The notes under the pieces were generated by a model. The model saw only the letters and a program-made list of their open reading frames with translations. It ran no database searches and was not told where the DNA came from. A stretch of DNA of 10,170 nt from Acidimicrobiia bacterium (lineage in GTDB: Bacteria > Actinomycetota > Acidimicrobiia > IMCC26256 > JAENVU01). Position numbers and translations under genes: made by a program. This document shows positions 7,541-10,170 of the stretch, in pieces. The stretch lies in NCBI GenBank assembly GCA_025357995.1, contig JANYLF010000149.1, forward strand, positions 1 through 10,170, in the 5' to 3' direction. Within the stretch, counting starts at the first letter, position 1, and every line of letters starts with the position of its first letter.

Positions 7541-7550
7541 CCACGGTCAA
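7522..7550 (-). promoter_or_regulatory. Promoter of the MDMPI-tetR operon
   Basis: On the minus strand a -35 TTGACC (7545-7550) and a -10 TATGTT (7522-7527) are separated by exactly 17 bases. Transcription would begin near 7515, giving a leader of about 45 bases that contains the GAGGAG ribosome site. It is the best sigma-70-type promoter I find in the window. Confidence 0.65.
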
Positions 7551-7612
7551 GAGGGCCGGCGCGCTCAGTGGAGTCCGCCGGTACGCTCAGCGCTTTCCGA
7601 AGAGGAGTCACC

Positions 7613-8011
7613 ATGACCGTCGAACTGCGAAATGTGCCCGGACTCGAGGAGCCCGTCGGGTTCTCTCACATCTCGATTGCGCCGGCCGGGCGGATCGTCC
7701 ATCTCGCCGGCCAACCGGGCGTGAACGCCGACGGTACGTTCCCCACGGGACTCGCGGCGCAGACCGAACGGGCCGCGCTCAACTTCGCGGAGGCTCTCGA
7801 GGCCGCTGGCGCGACCCCCGACGATCTCGTGAAGCTCACGATCCTGGTCGTCGGCTGGAACGAGTCGATGAGCGGCGAACTCTTTGAAGGCATCATCGCG
7901 GCGGCCGCAGTGCGCCCGCTCCCTCCGGTGCCCGCCACTATGCACGGGGTGCAGGCGCTGTTCCAAGACGCGATGCTCGTGGAGATCGAGGGCGTCGCCG
8001 TCATCTCGTAG
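7613..8011 (+). CDS. Rid (YjgF/YER057c/UK114) family protein lacking the catalytic arginine
   Basis: 132 aa, the usual subunit size of this trimeric cytosolic family. The start is the ATG at 7613, with AGGAG (7603-7607) five bases upstream; the frame is open back to 7568 but has no better start. Recognisable parts are the N-terminal strands with HLAGQPGVNADG (30-41), the amphipathic helix TERAALNFAEALEAAGA (51-67), DLVKLTILVV (71-80) and the C-terminal signature region PATMHGVQALFQDAMLVEIE (107-126). RidA proteins hydrolyse reactive enamine/imine intermediates and use an arginine in the PAR motif to hold the substrate carboxylate. Here that position is T109, with spacing to the EIE motif unchanged. 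This protein therefore probably belongs to one of the Rid subfamilies without RidA-type deaminase activity. It is divergent from the MDMPI-tetR operon and probably co-transcribed with the methyltransferase 59 bases downstream. Confidence 0.88.
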   Translation: MTVELRNVPGLEEPVGFSHISIAPAGRIVHLAGQPGVNADGTFPTGLAAQTERAALNFAEALEAAGATPDDLVKLTILVVGWNESMSGELFEGIIAAAAVRPLPPVPATMHGVQALFQDAMLVEIEGVAVIS

Positions 8012-8070
8012 CACCGCTCGGTTCACCCTCGAGTGCGCCGTTCCCTTGGCACAGTGTCAGGCTTCGCACC

Positions 8071-8715
8071 ATGGCTGATTCCGCGACAACGCCGACGGGC
8101 GGTTGGCCCGACCAAGCGCAGGTCGACTGGTATCTCGAACGCATCGGCAAACTCGAAGCCCGCCACGCCGGCGAGCAGATGCTCGCGGAGGTATTGCCGC
8201 CCACACCGATTCGGGCGCTCGACCTCGGCTGCGGTGACGCCCGATTGATGGCGCTCGTTCTCGCGTGTCGTCCGACCGTCGAACGCGCGGTCACCGTCGA
8301 CACGTCCGAACCGATGCTGGCGCGGGCGCGCGAACGATTCGCCGATGATCCGCGCGTGAAGGTCGTCCGAGCCGACCTCGCGGAGCCGATCACCGAGTTG
8401 GGCACGTTTGACGTGATCGTCTCGGGATTCGCGATCCACCACCTCACCGACGAACGGAAACGCCAGCTCTTCCGCGAAATCGCGGCGCAGCTCTCACCGG
8501 GCGGCGTCTTCGCGAACCTGGAGGTCGTCGCATCGGCGAGTCCGGCGCGTCACGCCGAGTTCCTCGCGGCGATCGGTCGCACCGCCGATGACCCCGAAGA
8601 TCGCTTGGCGTCGGTCCATGACCAGCTCGCCTGGATACGCGACGCAGGCCTCACGGACGTCGACTGCCTCTGGCGTTGGCGCGGCTTCGCCTTGCTCGTC
8701 GCCACCAAGGAGTAG
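8071..8715 (+). CDS. Class I SAM-dependent methyltransferase
   Basis: 214 aa. The Rossmann-fold methyltransferase motifs are clear: motif I LDLGCGD (50-56), an acidic residue ending strand 2 (D77 in TVDTSEPMLARA), RADL (100-103) and the motif IV region FDVIVSGFAIHHL (113-125). Then comes LSPGGVFANLE (141-151), the usual post-motif strand. It methylates an unknown small molecule; the IHHL and LSPGG pattern is common in small-molecule methyltransferases of the UbiE/Methyltransf_11/25 type. The start at ATG 8071 has only a weak AGG upstream (8059-8061). It follows the Rid gene by 59 bases on the same strand, so the two may form an operon. It ends one base from the convergent acetyltransferase gene. 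Confidence 0.88.
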   Translation: MADSATTPTGGWPDQAQVDWYLERIGKLEARHAGEQMLAEVLPPTPIRALDLGCGDARLMALVLACRPTVERAVTVDTSEPMLARARERFADDPRVKVVRADLAEPITELGTFDVIVSGFAIHHLTDERKRQLFREIAAQLSPGGVFANLEVVASASPARHAEFLAAIGRTADDPEDRLASVHDQLAWIRDAGLTDVDCLWRWRGFALLVATKE

Positions 8716-8716
8716 A

Positions 8717-9544
8717 TCAGGCGGGCGGGTCGCTCGGAGGTGCGTCGTCGGGCGGTAGCGCGGCGACAATCGTCTCGGAGTAAATGAATCGATCGACGAG
8801 CACGATCCGGCGTTCGTCGTCCGTCAGCCCTGTCGACGTTCGCCCGCGGTGATCAACGGTGTGAAGTTCGCCGGACGTCATCGTGATCACGCGGTCGATC
8901 TCGTTCGTCGTCGCGAACACGGCCGTATTGAACGGACTCATCGTCCGTGACCACTCGTAGCGCGCGGAGTAGTGCTCGGCGTCGACCTCGCGGTCGAGCA
9001 GCAGACAACCCATCACCGTGTCGGTCCCGCCCGGCATCCAGTGGACCCGCCACAGATCGTCGACGGGTTCCGCTCGCACCGGACGCAGCGGATGATCCAG
9101 CGTGGTCTCGGCGGTTTCCACCAGCTCGACCGGCGTGTCGGTCAACATCGACGTGTCGACCCAGAACGTGGCGTTGTCGACGGTCACGAGCAACGTGCCG
9201 TGAGTGTGCATCCTTCCGAAGAGTTCGTCGCCCGTCGCCGCCGAGCCGAGCGTCACGTCGAAGTCGAGCGTGTGGAGGAGCGCGCCCAGCGCTCGGGAAC
9301 TCGGCCAACACGTTCCGCCGGTGCCGTGTTCGAGCCAGAGCGCGAAGAACCCTTCGGGTTCGTCGTTGCGGAACGGGGCAGTTCCGGCGACGTGATCGAT
9401 GCGCTTCACCAGGTTGTCGAACGGAACCGACCGACACCACGCGAGGTAGACCGCGTCGAGTCCAGCACGGTCCGGCGTGACCACATCCGGGAACCCCAGG
9501 CGCGCCAGCACCGCCTCGATCGTCGCCGGTTCTAAGGATTCCAT
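8717..9544 (-). CDS. Arylamine N-acetyltransferase-like protein
   Basis: 275 aa, the normal length for NAT enzymes. The Cys-His-Asp triad can be placed at C79 (in TGGTCW), H115 (in MHTHGTLLV) and D130 (in FWVDTSM), and the early motif VPFDNL (40-45) matches the family VPFEN block. The Cys-His-Asp spacing (36 and 15) is close to that of known NATs. By family it would move an acetyl or acyl group from CoA to an arylamine, hydrazine or similar acceptor by a Cys-acyl intermediate. The active-site loop departs from the usual RGGxCxExN: the Arg, Glu and Asn positions are Thr, Pro and Ser, so the substrate may be unusual. The C-terminus (264-275) is Pro/Asp-rich. The start is the ATG at 9544, with TAGATT 7 bases upstream and no Shine-Dalgarno site, suggesting a leaderless message. 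Confidence 0.85.
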   Translation of the reverse strand: MESLEPATIEAVLARLGFPDVVTPDRAGLDAVYLAWCRSVPFDNLVKRIDHVAGTAPFRNDEPEGFFALWLEHGTGGTCWPSSRALGALLHTLDFDVTLGSAATGDELFGRMHTHGTLLVTVDNATFWVDTSMLTDTPVELVETAETTLDHPLRPVRAEPVDDLWRVHWMPGGTDTVMGCLLLDREVDAEHYSARYEWSRTMSPFNTAVFATTNEIDRVITMTSGELHTVDHRGRTSTGLTDDERRIVLVDRFIYSETIVAALPPDDAPPSDPPA

Positions 9545-9551
9545 CGACCCG

Positions 9552-9557
9552 AATCTA
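9552..9557 (-). promoter_or_regulatory. Candidate -10 element for a leaderless NAT-like transcript
   Basis: On the minus strand TAGATT is followed by 7 bases and the ATG at 9544. No Shine-Dalgarno sequence fits between them, and no -35 is evident at normal spacing. This matches leaderless promoters common in actinobacteria. Confidence 0.4.
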
Positions 9558-9597
9558 TTGACTCGCGCCGGTCGCGATCGTCGATCAAACTGCGCGG

Positions 9598-10170
9598 GTG
9601 CCGCCCTTCACTCCCGCCATCGAGCTCAACGGCCACCTGTACGCCGAGATCGTTTCACCGCTCATGGCCCCGTGGCCGCACAGCGCGGCGCTCCTCGGGT
9701 GGGGTTCCGAGATTCTCGGGTTCGACAGCCCCCGGTCGACCGATCACGGCTGGGGACCGCGGCTTCAGATCTTCGTCGAACCGGCCGATCTCGACGACGT
9801 ACTCGCTGCGATCAACAGCGGATTGCCCGACGAGTTCCGCGGTTGGCCGATCCGGTACGGCTGGGACGCGGTACCCGTAGAACACCGCATCGCGGTGATG
9901 GACCTCGGTGCGTTCTTGATGTTCCAACTCGGCCACGACGCGCGCGCCGGTATGACCGCGCTCGATTGGTTGCTGATCCCGCAACAACTGCTGCTCGGCG
10001 TGGTAGGTGGCGCGGTGTATCACGACGGACTCGAAGAACTCGAGCCGCTTCGCCGAGATCTCGCTTGGTATCCCGACGACGTATGGCGATGGCTCGTCGC
10101 GTGTCAATGGAAGCGCGTCGAGAACGAGGAGGCATTCGTCGGCCGCGCCGCCGAGGTCGGCGACGAACTG
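9598..10170 (+). CDS. DUF4037-domain protein, 5' part (runs off the right edge)
   Basis: 191 codons are open to the window end with no stop, so the gene is truncated by the window. An in-frame TGA at 9559-9561 and the absence of another start codon make GTG 9598 the start; the next Met (residue 23) would cut into the conserved beginning. Family-like blocks are GSEILGFDSPRSTDHGWGPR (36-55), LDWLLIPQQLLLG (122-134), VYHDGLEELEPLRRDLAWYPDDVW (140-163) and QWKRVENEEAFVGRAAEVGDE (170-190). The first block, with GS and spaced Asp residues (D43, D49), looks like a nucleotidyltransferase-fold active site; a nucleotide-transfer role is inference. No Shine-Dalgarno site is visible. CAAACT (9586-9591), 6 bases before the GTG, is a poor -10 match. 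The gene is divergent from the NAT-like gene with 53 bases between starts. Confidence 0.8.
   Translation, partial: MPPFTPAIELNGHLYAEIVSPLMAPWPHSAALLGWGSEILGFDSPRSTDHGWGPRLQIFVEPADLDDVLAAINSGLPDEFRGWPIRYGWDAVPVEHRIAVMDLGAFLMFQLGHDARAGMTALDWLLIPQQLLLGVVGGAVYHDGLEELEPLRRDLAWYPDDVWRWLVACQWKRVENEEAFVGRAAEVGDEL

Noticed and set aside
7470..7550. 27-codon N-terminal extension of the MDMPI-like protein
   Set aside because: It would pass through the -10, the operator and the ribosome binding site, and the added residues do not look like the family N-terminus.

Overview
The window is GC-rich (roughly 65% by eye) and densely packed. Codon use is strongly G/C at third positions, and two GTG starts and two apparently leaderless genes occur. 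A CtpE-like P-type ATPase next to a mycothiol-enzyme-like DinB protein (maleylpyruvate isomerase family) points to an actinobacterium. An Acidimicrobiia-type environmental lineage is my guess, not something the sequence proves. I see no rRNA, tRNA, CRISPR array, transposase, phage gene or recognisable defence system. This looks like ordinary chromosomal metabolism, with a few features worth a second look.

Left edge (1-217): the first 100 bases are a perfect palindrome with no spacer, most simply a fold-back artefact at a contig end. Its inner arm runs into the last codons of an unidentified truncated gene that stops at 113.

Region 218-4028: a membrane-anchored multicopper oxidase with an extra N-terminal cupredoxin domain runs rightwards. 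A CtpE-like cation-transporting P-type ATPase runs leftwards. Their 3' ends overlap by 11 bases.

Region 4029-6093: a short divergent spacer separates the ATPase from a polytopic membrane protein with a PAS domain and a complete GGDEF domain, including the inhibitory RxxD site. This is a probable diguanylate cyclase.

Region 6094-8715: a leftward pair (MDMPI/DinB-like enzyme, then a TetR repressor 14 bases downstream) and a rightward pair (Rid-family protein lacking the usual catalytic arginine, then a class I methyltransferase) diverge from one intergenic region. That region holds a 19-bp imperfect palindrome sitting on the -10 of the leftward promoter. The simplest reading is that the TetR protein represses its own operon, and perhaps both arms, in response to a small molecule handled by the MDMPI and Rid proteins.

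Region 8717-10170: an arylamine N-acetyltransferase-like gene runs leftwards, its end one base from that of the methyltransferase. Divergent from it is the 5' part of a DUF4037 gene, which runs off the right edge.
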